Shown here: in pieces, positions 24,953 to 36,294 of the stretch
Position numbering within the stretch: position 1 is the stretch's first letter
How the letters are laid out: each line of letters opens with the position of its first letter
NCBI GenBank assembly: GCA_963969395.1
Contig: OZ017803.1
Span: forward strand, 6,138,001-6,202,000
From: Pseudoscleropodium purum
Taxonomy: Eukaryota; Streptophyta; Bryopsida; Hypnales; Brachytheciaceae
Length of the DNA: 64,000 bases
Direction: 5' to 3'
Position numbers and translations under genes: made by a program
The notes under the pieces: generated by a model
Database searches by the model: none
What the model saw: the letters and a program-made list of their open reading frames with translations, nothing else
What the model was told of the DNA's origin: nothing

Positions 24953-25196
24953 ATTTGCTTTTAATATCCAATCTTAGCAGATTGTTAAACTTCCATGTTT
25001 TTTAATATTGGAAATGTAAGATACACATGTACCCTAACCATCTTTATAAGCAGGTTTTGTTAAGGTAATTGTTAGTTTTAAAAAAAACCCATGGTGTATC
25101 TTGAGGCTAAAAATCACCAGAGATTACCAAGGATCACCGAATTTGCTTTTAATATCCAATCTTAGCAGACTGTTAAACTTCCATGTTTTTTAATAT
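24953..25196 (+). repeat. Pair of nearly identical 56-bp direct repeats
   Basis: A 56-bp sequence starting ATTTGCTTTTAATATCC occurs at 24953-25008 and 25141-25196 with one visible difference (AGATTG versus AGACTG). The pair is 188 bp apart and much less diverged than other repeats here, so it is a recent duplication or insertion scar. Confidence 0.85.
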
Positions 25197-25600
25197 GTCT
25201 TCCATTGAGAACACGATTCTGTAAGAGCTTGTATGAGGGAGACACATTGCGATTTTGGAAGACAAAGCTTGCATGAGGGGGAGAGAGGTTGTAGGAGGGA
25301 GAGCTTGCGGAGGAAGAAAAGCTTGCATGAGGAAGTGCCTCCACTCAAGGAGGGAGAGCGCCTCACCCTTAAGGATTGCAAGGAGTGCACAATGTAGTCG
25401 TGGAGGGAGAGTGCCTCAACATTGCCGTAGAGGGAGAGTGCTATTCTTACACAAAGGAAGAGCATGGTCGACAACAGGGAGGGAGGAGCTCAGGACTCCT
25501 GGCAATGATCAAGGACTCTCGGCACGATGCAATGGGAGACCATTCCCCCCCAATTTCACAAAAGGTAATTTTTTTTGCTTTCTTCCTTGAATAATAGATT
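25197..25600 (+). repeat. Purine-rich GAGGGAGAG repeat tract
   Basis: A strongly purine-biased plus strand with repeated AAAGCTTGCATGAGG and GAGGGAGAGTGCCTC units between about 25225 and 25490. Open frames crossing it on both strands (up to 111 codons) are low-complexity. No gene was recognised. Confidence 0.6.
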
Positions 25601-27420
25601 TTGAAGAACTTTGTTTCGCAAATTCTTCACACCCACAGGTTAGGTAGAACATTGTTTTTGGGACAGTAGTGTGGCTCCTTTCTCAGTCTATAGATTGAAG
25701 TCACTACATAGCTAAACTTCTAGTACAAAATGCAACTAAGGAGGAGTGGTGAAATGTCATGTAAAGCAAAAAAAATTGTTTCGAACTTATGGTCCCTGAT
25801 TGAGCCCCCTAGTACGTCGCAATGTAAGGTGATTTAGACTTGCTTTAGTGATAGTTTCAGTCTGCCTTTGTAGAAGTTGAAGTTGTCAATGAAGGACTAA
25901 AAGGTTCAGCGCAAAGAGTGTACCATGTTTAGAGGTTGTAATGTGCAATAGTTGGAAGGTAATTTCTAAGACGCAATTGTTGTCTGTGCTAGAGTTTGTG
26001 AATAGTGTGTTTTTGTAGGCAAGGTTTAAATTTTCACTAAGTGCAGCGTATCATGGGCATGGATTGCAAAAACACCTGGTGATGGCAACTTCCTCGAAAA
26101 GCGGAGGAATACAACATGTGATTGTAATGAGGCAATCAAGGTCAACCCAAATTCAATAGAATTAGAAATGTTAACTAGATTAATGAAGAATGGGCAACAA
26201 ATCATCGGGACCTCTCATGATGTAGGTTTCTAAATAGGTCAGTAATGATTAGCGAGAGCATCAAATTAGTTTTGTAGTGTACAATGCCAATAAAATAGGA
26301 AATCAATGGGATAAATCTTGATGAGTATTGTTACCTGCAGTAATTAATCCTAAACTAGAGGACACAAAAAAAACATGTATATCTATGTCTCCACATCTTG
26401 GAAGAATCATCAGGACAACTCCTGATGAGAATGGTTGGAAGATAGAGGATACAATGAACACACAAAGTAAGGGCATTAAAAATCATTGGGGTTGCTCCCA
26501 TTAACAACAAAGAAAATATGAAATTGACCTAAGTTAGTTGCTAGACCTATTGGAAGAGAAAGAAATCAGACCATGAAAGTAAGGAACAGAAAATAGGCAG
26601 GTTGAAATTGGTATCAGAAACACTTCCAATGCCCGATGAAGGCAAAACAAATCCGCTTGAGAAGTAATCTTGATGATTTCTCTCATTATATCTAATATGA
26701 ATTGGTCTTATAAATAGTTCAATATTGAACTACATAACTTGTAATCAAAATACAAGTAACTAAATGAATCACTAGAGATTGTTTGTCGATAGTCCAATCT
26801 GATTTGCACCGCGCAACTAGTTTGTAGGATAGGAAGTCTCTAGAATAACTCTTGATGACTATTTCTAGGTGCACTACTTATTTCAATATGCCTGTAGAAA
26901 AAAAATATAATGATTCCTTTGTTCTGTGTCTTCAAGTATAGAACAAAATCATCAAGACAACTCCTAATGAATATGGTTGAAAAGTAGAGGATAGAATAGA
27001 CACTTAAAAAGAAGTCTTTTAAAATCTATAGAATACCTCCTACTTAAATCAAACTAGTCTGACGATAACAAGGTCATGAGACTAACGAGGATACTCCTAG
27101 TAGTTTCTTATAGAAGCCCCCATTTCAACAAAGTGTATGCATAGAAGACATTGTGACAATATGATCTTGCTCTATCATGATGGAGACATAATTCATCAAG
27201 AGTACTTTTGCTGAGTATCAATGTATCATCATAGGATAGAATTTAAATATAATGAGAATGTCAAAGGAAACAAAAGATGATAAAAAATCTCCATCATAGA
27301 GAAGTGGTAATTTAAAGGCGATTACGATTGAATAGTGGTAGTACTCCCACTAAGAATTAGTTGACATATAAAATCCTTATGACTAATCCAATACTTACAT
27401 GTGCATTTTTTTGCATAGAC
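25600..27420. repeat. Region with scattered copies of the quasi-palindrome
   Basis: No gene was recognised. Copies of the 20-bp quasi-palindrome are dispersed at irregular spacing: CATCGGGACCTCTCATGATG (26203), CATCAGGACAACTCCTGATG (26408), CATTGGGGTTGCTCCCATTA (26484), CATCAAGACAACTCCTAATG (26950) and CATCAAGAGTACTTTTGCTG (27194), among weaker ones. Confidence 0.7.
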
Positions 27421-27422
27421 AA

Positions 27423-28390
27423 TGTATCTTAGACAAGTTGCTTGCAGTCGAGGCACCTGTTAGATTGTTCAAGTTCGTCAACTCTGTGGTGCACACCCAT
27501 CGCTATGAGGGTGATAATCATCCAGCAGTGGTATTCCGATGTGATTGGAAAGTGATGGCATAGGGACTTTAGTGGATAGACCAACTAAACGAGGTAATCA
27601 TCATGTCTAAAGCTGACTTTTGTGGACAAGGGTCACCTTGCAATGGGCTTAGACGTCTTAAAGCTTCAAGGCTTGGATAACTCCATAGTGCTCGTCATTA
27701 TTAAAGAAATGATTCCGAAGACAACGGAGACTAAGATATATGGGTTGATCATGGACTATTTCACTCTGAATTGGTCGATGTGCAAGAGCATCATTTGGAA
27801 AGGGATGTTGGATAAACTTGATGGTTTAACCTCTTGGACCCTCTAAAAGATGAAGAATGAGTGGAACATATTGGATGAGAGCCAAAGGCAGGCAATTCCT
27901 TCTACCACAGCAGCTATAGTAACAACTTCCAATCCATCTCCTAAGAAGAAGAGGAAGAAGCAAAAGGTGATTCCAGGTGCACTAAGTGATGACAAAGTAG
28001 TGGAACACAAGTCCAAAGTGAAGAAGGGGAAGAAGAACAAGGTCATTCCATTGACCCTTGCTCACGTTGTGACCTATTGGGACTCATGTCCGAAGAAGGA
28101 AAGTCTGACCGCCATAACACATTACTATATAATTGGTAGTCAGCGCGCTATCGAAGCCCACAAGGAGTTGATTAAGAATGGAGGTATCCCTGAGGCTAAT
28201 AAGACAGTGGCTTCAACGTTCAACATCATTCCCATTTGGGCAAACTATTGTATGAAGAGGATTGAGATGATGCACTTGTCTAAGTCGCTAAACCAAAACG
28301 TGGCTGGAGAGCAGAAAGAACAAAGGTTCATGTAGTAGCTTGCGCATGCACAAGTGAAGTGGAAGGACTTGGATTGCCCACTCTCATCAT
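27423..28390 (+). pseudogene. Unidentified decayed coding block A, probably from a mobile element
   Basis: A first stretch (27423-27620) reads CILDKLLAVEAPVRLFKFVN… and contains two TAG stops (VMA-stop-GL-stop-WIDQL). A frame change is followed by 27622-28335, open apart from one TAA at 27844-27846 and a TAG TAG pair at 28333-28338. The second part has a Lys-rich nuclear-localisation-like stretch (PSPKKKRKKQK, then KVKKGKKNK), followed by TLAHVVTYWDSCPKKESL. I do not recognise the family. It lies upstream of blocks B and C on the same strand, with quasi-palindromes in between, so the three may be exons of one decayed gene. Confidence 0.5.
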
Positions 28391-28482
28391 ATGGAGGTTG
28401 ACAACACTCGACTAAATATAATGTAAGTTCAACTAAATAGGTCTTGCTGTTTGTTCTTTGTTTTATTTCATCTACATTGCGC

Positions 28483-28829
28483 CAATAGGATAACTCCTAA
28501 TGGCCATATACTTTTACAAATGACTATATGTTTGTTTATTCTGTTCTTTTGGCTTATTGGCTATGCTCAGTTAACGGGAGGACTCCCGATGGACATTTAC
28601 CATCATAGTTCCTTGTCTTTACTGGGAGCTATTTTGATATTTAGAATTTTTTCTAAACTTGAAGATGAAGAGAAGATATGCTAAGCCTACATTGTCATTG
28701 GCTATGAATAGGAGTTTTTCCAATGGTTCAATGCTGCCATTTCAATTGATAATGTTCAAGATTCCTCTGAATTGATTGTAAATGTCTTTTCTAGTTTGCT
28801 ATTGACTAGCAATGGGAGTTGTCCCAATG
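28483..28829 (+). repeat. Cluster of quasi-palindromes between coding blocks
   Basis: Copies at 28483 (CAATAGGATAACTCCTAATG), 28572 (TAACGGGAGGACTCCCGATG), 28706 (GAATAGGAGTTTTTCCAATG) and 28810 (CAATGGGAGTTGTCCCAATG). They occupy the non-coding gap between blocks A and B, consistent with an intron. Confidence 0.8.
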
Positions 28830-28910
28830 GGTTCAAGTAAACAAGCTTAGCTTGCTATCAACTGACATTGCACTTGCGTTTTTGTTAGTCTATAGGAATT
28901 TTTTCTGATA

Positions 28911-29837
28911 ATGTCCACAATCTTCACTCGGTTCAAGAATCTGGACAATCCAGATTTAAAGATTCCGCTTCTATTCATGGAGAAGGATGAGGAGCTAGAA
29001 TGGTGGATGCAAATTGACAAGGACTTCCTGAACTTCAAGCTTTCCAACGGTAATGGACTTGAATTGAAAGCGTAGAGGAAGCCATTGGGTTACACCGACT
29101 TCAAGCCTTTGCGGGGACTTAGAGATGAGGACTTGAATTACTTGGCAGACCAAGTGGAGAAGGGGATCGTGTGCATGAAGAAAACCGCCATCAATAGAGA
29201 TTTCATGAATCAACCGATTATTCTATTCGATGTGGTAGCAAGCCAAGAGAAGAAGGTCAGGTGCATGAAGAATGAGCTCATGTGTTACTATAGGTAGCAT
29301 CTTCTTTCGAGCAAAAAATCGGAGTACATTCCATACAAAGCAACAAAGTGGAATAAATTTGTGGGAAAAAAGAAAATCACCCAGGGGCAAGTTGAATGGT
29401 AGGTGGACAGATTCATGGCCACAGAACTAGACAAGGAGTGGTTGGAAATACGAAATAAAGCCCTCAACAAAACGTGTAACCCAGACGACTATCTAAAAGT
29501 TGTAAAAGATATGTGGGAGTTGTACATCAACTCCCGCATAGAAGAAAACGAGGTTGTCGTCTCACTAGACTTCAAAATGGAATACCAGTGCAGGGTTATG
29601 GACGCCAAAACTTAGGACATTACAAGCATTTTGACAAATCCTTTCATCAAGACTTGGAGGGGTCAAGCAAAGACCCACATGTACTTTTGGTTCCTCTTCG
29701 AAGTCACCAGCAACAGCAGTAAGGCTAAACTCCTAGAGCACCACAAGTTGAAGCATGTGTTTGATGCTTTGTAGTACAAGGACATTAGTCGTCAGCTACA
29801 TACAACTCGTTCTCCAGTAGTTCTCAACTTCTCATAA
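28911..29837 (+). pseudogene. Unidentified decayed coding block B, five in-frame stops, all TAG
   Basis: From an ATG at 28911 a single frame runs 309 codons to a TAA at 29835. It is broken only by TAG at 29073, 29295, 29400, 29613 and 29772. The protein is rich in charged residues (EKDEELEWWMQIDKDFLNF, then LRDEDLNYLADQVEKG, KWNKFVGKKKITQGQVEW and KMEYQCRVMDAKT). No domain was recognised. Keeping the frame for over 900 bp while collecting only TAG stops suggests point decay of CAG (Gln) codons rather than random sequence. A shorter copy of KMEYQC(R/K)VM recurs in block C at about 30678, so part was duplicated. It is a likely mobile-element gene. Confidence 0.6.
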
Positions 29838-30573
29838 CCAATGCCGTTGGATTTCACAACATTCTTACGCACTTGTAGAAGTGTTAGGAAGAAAGTAAAG
29901 TCCAAGTCTAGGACTAGCATGTAATTTATTACATTTTGGATAAGAAAGATGGCTTTCCTAAGCTAGTGGCTGGATCGCATTACACTATTTTTTTGGTTCA
30001 TCTTTTTGCCTATGACAAGGACCACAATTCAACAAGTAGCTTCCATAGCTTCTTCCCAAGCAAACATGAGATTTCCATTATCTACTTTTCCTGAGTCCTG
30101 GAAGTAGTAGATACTATGTATAGGCCTTTGATTATGCCTTGGTTTTTGATTGCAGCTTCCATTAAAATATTTAGTGCCTACATGAGCAACAATATGGTGC
30201 TCGTTAATGTGAATGATGGTCTAGAGTTCACTTGTCTTGGACTAGTAAGCCCTACTTTTTTTTTTACTTCCTTCATACTAGATAGTTGAAGCATCGAGAG
30301 TACTCCCAATGTAGGTTATGCAATTTCTATTTTGTACAAGCAACAGGAGTACTTCCAATTCTAGTTATGGATTATTCTTATCAATATCAATGCTTTTTGA
30401 ATCTATACAAGTTGTCGATACTAAAGTACTTGAAGTCGTGTTTGACTTGGAGGAGGTGAGGAAGTCAGACACATTCGCCAAGCAGATGTGGGACCATATG
30501 CATCTTAAGTCTGCTATCAATAAAGAGGAAGAGGAATTCGGCGATTAGCAACATGCAAAGCTAGAGCCAAGAA
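29838..30573. other. Non-coding gap with a two-unit 49-bp quasi-palindrome repeat
   Basis: Contains CATCGAGAGTACTCCCAATG at 30292 and CAACAGGAGTACTTCCAATT at 30341, exactly 49 bp apart as in the 20-kb array. A short open frame at 30318-30548 ends EEEFGD then TAG QQ-like sequence and may be a coding piece attached to block C. Confidence 0.55.
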
Positions 30574-31640
30574 ATGAGAAGAACAATTCTTTTGAAGACC
30601 AAGTTGAAGGAGGTGATGCGGAGGTTTTGCAAAAAATATTCAAATTGGGCATATGAGATGTTTTTCGACATCTACAAAATGGAATACCAGTGCAAGGTTA
30701 TGGCCATGAATGCAGCGTCAATTCTTCTTACCTATGTAGTAAAAGGTACTAATGCCTTTGCATCGACACCCGATACTACTGAAGTGCTTGTCCCAAAGAA
30801 TGCATCTAAATTCTTAGAGTTAGATTCTACAAATGAAGAGCCTCCACTATCGGAACAGTAAGGTGGTGCAGCAAAAGACATCCCAATGCTTGATGAAGGC
30901 GTGAGCAGTCGTAGTCCTGAAGTTCCAGAGAAAGTAGAGCCGTGGCTTTCTCCACTAGGAGTTGTCTCGATACCAGATCAAGGCGTCAACAGTTGTGGTC
31001 ATGTAGGTCCAACGACCGTGCAGCAGCATCTACCTACAATGAGAGAGCTTTTGATGCCTGGTCAAGGGGCTAGCTGTCCTGGTCTTGATGAGCCAAAGAT
31101 TGTGGAGCCGCACCTTCCCACATCGAGAGGACTTCCATTCCTTGATGACAGGGTTAGTTATCCTCGTCCTCAAGAACCAAAAAGTGTAGAGCCATACTTT
31201 CCTAGATTGGAAAGACTATCAATCCCTGAGGTAGATGTATCCCTGGATGAGGAAATGACTAAGAACATTCTAGACGATAATATGGTAGACCTCAGGTAGA
31301 TGAGTCCATATGTAGGCTCTTCAAAGGTGAATCCATTGGTCGATGTCCCATATCCTAGATTTACATATGCAAATAAGCTCAGTATCATATTTAGGTTTAA
31401 GGATCTTGTTGATTTTCTAAGTTTTCATGCTCGACAGTAGTGAGATCTAGCAAGTAAGAAATCCCGACATATTCAGGCTGTGTGGGAGGCAAACTGCTTT
31501 GTATATTGCAATCTTTAATAGATAGCTTCTGACCATGGACTGTAGGGAACAAAGGTGAAGGCATAGGATATAAGGATGAAGGGATACAAACTCAAGAGGA
31601 CTACGGGCAAGGTAATTTTAGCAATAGCCAACATGTTTTT
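30574..31640 (+). pseudogene. Unidentified decayed coding block C with a Pro-rich repeat region
   Basis: One frame runs from 30574 to about 31620, broken by TAA (30859), TAG (31297), a TAG TGA pair (about 31438), a TAA TAG pair and two further TAGs before 31580. The middle contains four imperfect protein repeats of about 35 residues with the pattern LxxPxQGVxSxxxxxPxxVEPxLPxxxxL (30886-31250). The C-terminal part reads RHIQAVWEANCFVYCNL, then ASDHGL, GTKVKA and DIRMKGYKLKRTTGK, ending at a possible splice donor GGTAATTTTAG. I do not recognise the family. It is probably the 3' part of the same decayed gene as blocks A and B. Confidence 0.5.
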
Positions 31641-32491
31641 CAGTTTTTAATTCAAGTCGACTACACTTGTTGATGGATTTATTTCTCACTAGGTCATGCT
31701 CTGTTTTATTGCAAGGTGTGTTGGGCCTTCAACGTTGTAGCCGGAGACATCTAAAAAGGTAGCTCAATGTCAATATACATTTGTCCTTGAGTTGAATGGA
31801 GTTCTTCTTTACAAGTCCTATTACCATACTAAACTACAGATTGACCGTTGCCTAAGTGTCACCACCTTTCTCACTTGGCTACAAGGTAAAGCGGAAATTT
31901 TATTTTAAAGTAGTGTAACGCCCAAAAACATAGACAGTATGTTAGACATTCTCCTTATAGATTGTACCTTTTTTTGTCTAATGACGTGGTGCTGGTGTAT
32001 GCCTAGTTGTCTTGTCAGACACGAAGACAACTTGACAAATCAAACATTGTTTGTCTAATAAAGTCAACTATAAGGTTGAATTTCTCAATAAAGATTCAAT
32101 AGTTAAAATTTTGACATATTCATGTTCCATTTTATTAAAGTATTCCAATTTGATAAATACATATTACATTCTAAATTGCCTCAACTATGAAATATGCCCT
32201 TAGAATCCCAAAATGTCATGCATACTCAACATTTGTTATACACGACATGCGACATGCAATGTCTATTAAACGCCAAAACCCAAAATCCTATCTGACAAGA
32301 CAATCCTAGGTGTATGTGACAAATAATCCTCTTTCTAGCGGTCACGATCCAATGGACCCTCTATCCAATGAAGGCTTCAGCATACTATTGGAAATCATGT
32401 GTGATTGATTTTTGATCACTCAAGGCTTCATTGGAAGTACTTCCATTACTAGATATGGCATTTCACTTCATTCACACTATATACTCATTGG
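31640..32491. other. Intergenic stretch, no gene recognised
   Basis: Short fragments with continued coding-like character up to about 31880, then AT-rich DNA. A quasi-palindrome copy CATTGGAAGTACTTCCATTA is at 32429, just before the MITE. Confidence 0.4.
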
Positions 32492-32716
32492 CAGGGTTGA
32501 CAAGATGGTCGGACGTCCGAACGCAGACGCTGTGTCCGCAACGTCCGCTGACATTCGCGGACGCCGTCCGCCCGTCCGCCCCACCCACTCCGTCCGCCTC
32601 ATCCGCCCCGTCCGTCCACCCCACCCGTCCGCCTTCCGACGGCGGGAGGGACGTTGCGTTCGCTGGCGTCCGTGCAGACGCCTTTTTCGGGCGGACGTAG
32701 AGATTTGTCAACCCTG
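32492..32716 (+). mobile_element. GC-rich hAT-type MITE, copy 2
   Basis: Begins CAGGGTTGACAA and ends TTGTCAACCCTG, which are perfect 12-bp inverted ends. It is flanked by a perfect 8-bp duplication CTCATTGG (32484-32491 and 32717-32724). The interior shares GACGCTGTGTCCGCA.CGTC and GACATTCG with copy 1 in the same orientation, then GTCCGCC-rich repeats. At 225 bp it is shorter than copy 1 because of differences in the repetitive middle. It encodes no transposase; the 79-108 codon frames across it are artefacts. Confidence 0.93.
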
Positions 32717-33226
32717 CTCATTGGAGTACAAATTGTAATATTGATTGTAAATGCCAGAACTTGTAAATTGTAGAGCAGACAGTTTTCTAAACTTGTAAAT
32801 TTTAGTGAGACAAAACGTGATCAATGATACATCAATAGTTAATTGGTACTTTGGGTAAATTGATTGTGAATGCTTAGCTGATATATTTTGTTAAAGTTTC
32901 GACATATAGACCCAATGTGATTTAAATTTGAGGCGTGTCTCTGATTTTTTATTATTTCTATTTCCTTGTGAAGATATTACATATACACTTCAGTTGTTAG
33001 CTATCCCTTACATTTGTTTTCCTATATACTTAGCAAATAGTGACCATTATGTTCATGTAATTGGTAGTTGAGCTCCGCAACATTGCATTTGACAAAAGCT
33101 AAATTTGGTCTATATCATAAACCATACTAGACATAGATAAGGTGACTCCCATGTCTTTCATATTGAACTTCTAGTGCTGCAAGAGTCTATCTCTCCTATA
33201 AGTAGTAGAAGTTCCATTGTTGAGGG

Positions 33227-33715
33227 GTTCTCATTGAATCTAGTGTCCATTGTAAATTTTTTCGAGAGATCTTCTATGCTTTTACAGTTTTCAGTGAAGT
33301 GAGTGTCCACTATAAATTTATTAGGTGATTTCCCTAGGTTTTAGGGTTTCCTATGAAGTAAAGTCTCTGTGTACTTAAAGGTTATTGGAAGATCTCTCAT
33401 TTTTTTTTTGTTCTTAGTGAAATGTTCTTATATTGTCAATTCAGTGGAAGATATTCCGTTGTTATTAGGTTCTCAGAAATGTAAGTGTCCTTTAGAGCAA
33501 CATCAGGAGTTTTTCCATTGTCTGAGGATTCTCCTCTTTTTCATCAACTAACATTCTTACGAAGGTCTATTGACGTTGTTAGTTTTTCTGTTTATTTTAG
33601 ATTATCAGTAATGTGAGTGTCCTTTGGAGGAACACCAAGAGTTTTGCCATTGTCTAAGGGTTCGCCTCTATCTCTTGAATTGTTATTCTTACAAAGTTCT
33701 TTTGATGCAGAAGGC
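33227..33715 (+). repeat. 60-bp tandem array, eight units, also carrying the quasi-palindrome
   Basis: Units begin with GTTCTCAGTGAAGTGAGTGTCC-like sequence at 33227, 33287, 33346, 33410, 33469, 33527, 33600 and 33660 (spacing 58-73, mostly 59-60). Inner parts such as CATCAGGAGTTTTTCCATTG (33501) and CACCAAGAGTTTTGCCATTG (33633) are variants of the same 20-bp core as the 49-bp array, but on a different linker. Confidence 0.8.
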
Positions 33716-34190
33716 GGTTCTAGTTGTTTTCATAGGTGCTTTATGTGTTGAGGGTGGCGTTTTGGATCTTCATGAAGTCGATGTTCCATATGGTTTTCAT
33801 GACTTCTATAGACAATTGGTGGAACAAACTCACTATGGGTTGTCTTCCTCGAAGGATATGTTGACTTTGGAGGAGCTTTTGTAGTATCTTCTCCCTCAAA
33901 AGACTTTGAAGGGGTTTCTCTTCTTTGTTGGTGTAGACAATTCTAATAAGAACGATCCTTATCCAAACCATGTAGGATTACTAAAATATATCTTAGCTAG
34001 CCCTAGACTACACAACATCCTTTGGAATTAAAATATTGCACTACTTGAGGTAGATCCTCTTTAGTGGCCACGTTTTTATTTGATAGGTCCCCCCATAGGT
34101 GTGAGGGATGATATAGATTCTTTAAAATTAAAATATTCGTATTATATACAAAAGGAGCTACTTGTTATTAAAAAATTTGTAAATCGTTAG
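33705..34190 (+). pseudogene. Unidentified decayed coding block D
   Basis: Starting MQKAVLVVFIGALCVEGGVL, one frame continues to about 34190, interrupted by TAG (33882, LTLEELL-stop-YLLPQ), a TAA and further TAGs. Recognisable text includes VPYGFHDFYRQLVEQTH, FVGVDNSNKNDPYPNHVGLL and WPRFYLIGPPIGVRDDID. No family was recognised. The TAG bias matches blocks A-C. Confidence 0.4.
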
Positions 34191-36290
34191 TCAAGTTCAT
34201 TTGTTTAGATATTGTCGGGAATGCCTTTAAATGTTTTAATGGGCTATTTCTTGAATGTTATCTTTTTTATTGATGTGAATAAAATGTGCTAAACCATTCA
34301 TACCTTTCGGCGACTTCCAAGTTCTATTACAGCTCACTAATAGTTTTTATTTGCATTGCATTTTCCTTGTCATTGGGTATGTTATCTTGTACGTCAATTT
34401 GAATGCAAGGATTACATCGGTACATTTCTGGATCCTAATTTTGCGGGGAAAGACTAGGTAAACAAGTTAGGAGCAAAATGTTGTACTTATTATGTTTATA
34501 GTCCTCTTCTTCTATTTGAACATTGTCTACTTCACACTTCTCTTCCTACTTTTGTGGGCATTGTGGTCTCCAAAACTATAAGAATGGGAGGTCTCCTAAT
34601 GAATTCTACCAAGACATAATCTATAATTCGTCCAAAAGTCCAAAAGTAGTTAAATATGGCATAAGACCAATGTGGTACTAATTGAGCCATTTTGCAAATC
34701 CGAATGCATAAAGGACCATAGTCTTCTTGCTCATGATAGTGGTAGTGACTTGCAACTGTGGTAGTGGTGATTGGCACTTGCAATCCATGTGAGGAGTGCA
34801 TCCATTGCAAACACCTACCAATAACATACAAATTCTTCCTCTGAAGACCCCTAATGTGTGACATGTGGACAATTGTGTACTACAAACTTTACACGGTCAA
34901 GAATGTTGACAAGCACAACAAACATTAGAGAAAATTTCAGCCCTTTGGAAGGCCGATTGACTACATGCAAATGTCCAATTAAGTAAAAAACCTAGCCTAA
35001 ATCTTGTTAAAGAGAATCTTGCTAGTCTATATTAGCTTGTGTACATTGTTGGATTGGTGATTCAATTTTTTTATTACACTATATTTGTACATCAGTCAAA
35101 AGTCAAACAACCCTCTACATGGCCCAAATTTTCTCTAATGATTTGGCTAAAGCTAAATTTTTCAAATTTTCATACAATGAGCTACACTCTTCGAGAATGT
35201 CTTCCATGAAATACAAAAATGCAATCTAACTACAAGTCTAAAGCCAAAAATGTGAATCATAAACAATAATTCTAAAGATAGAATTATGAATTCTAAGCCC
35301 AAATTACAACTCATGCAATCTACCTTGTGAAATGTTGTCAAAGAAACTCCATAAAACATGATGGTATTGCTACATATCTCCATTCCCTTTTCTTAAACTA
35401 TCCTAACAAGGATGACTACAATATGGCTCTAGAATGATGGCAATAAGGGCTTTTGAATACTTGCCCATAGTACTCTATGGATTTCTAACTAGACACAACC
35501 AAAACCCAATTCCCCCAACTATAAAATGTTGGACAATTTTTGAAACATCAAGACAAATTGCCATATCCATTTTTTTTTATATATTGAATCAGAGCCCTCA
35601 AACTCACAAATAGTACCTCATCGTGCGCTAAAAATTATACTATGGTGTTCAAGGCTATGGTGTAATGTCTTTGCCATAATTGCAACTTTGAAATTCTTCC
35701 CTCATCAAGGTAGAATCACCTCTACCCAACTAGGCTCTAGTACCCAACTTGTAGTGTGCATTTATTTCCAACCAAGGTTGGAATATGTGCTTTCCTCCTT
35801 TTTAAGGTTGGGACTAATAAGGTCATGACACATGTCCCAAATTAGTGAGTGAGAAAGTAGAAAGTAGAGAGTAGAAATGTGTTTTTTAAATGATCAAAAT
35901 TGCAAGATTCTAAACTTTGGCCATGGATTCTGCCTACTTTTTACCTTCCAAAATCACAATAATTTCAATTTTGACAGTAAAATTACAGAAAAATTGAAGA
36001 CCCCGTATTCCTTATGTCTTTACAAAGGAAAAATATGCATCCCTTCATACTCCTCAATGTGTGTCATAAATGATTGAATATAGGTGGTTCTACTTTAGTT
36101 AGTACATGGGAGCCATTATTTGATTCTAAATGGACATATGTGGTCCCTTGCATGGTCAGGAGTTAAGAGAGGTATAAACTTAATTCATTCATCTATGGAT
36201 AATTATTCATATGGTAGAGAGTTTGTTCACACACAAGCAACTTGCAAGGAAGGAAAAAAAAACCTTTATATAGGTATTAAATACTTTCAC
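34191..36290. other. Intergenic stretch with one possible minus-strand coding remnant
   Basis: A minus-strand open frame at 34532-34864 (IGRCLQWMHSSHGLQVP…, then SYAIFNYFWTFGRIIDYV) looks protein-like but I cannot name it. A second frame overlaps it at 34678-34872. The rest is AT-rich, with only short open frames and no clear repeat. Confidence 0.35.
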
Positions 36291-36294
36291 TTTC

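Noticed and set aside
25190..25594. Overlapping 72-111 codon ORFs on both strands
   Set aside because: They follow a purine-rich GAGGGAGAG repeat and have low-complexity translations.
26408..26427. Compensatory changes in quasi-palindrome arms taken as proof of selected RNA structure
   Set aside because: One CpG per arm decaying independently to TG or CA produces the same paired variants by chance in part of the copies.
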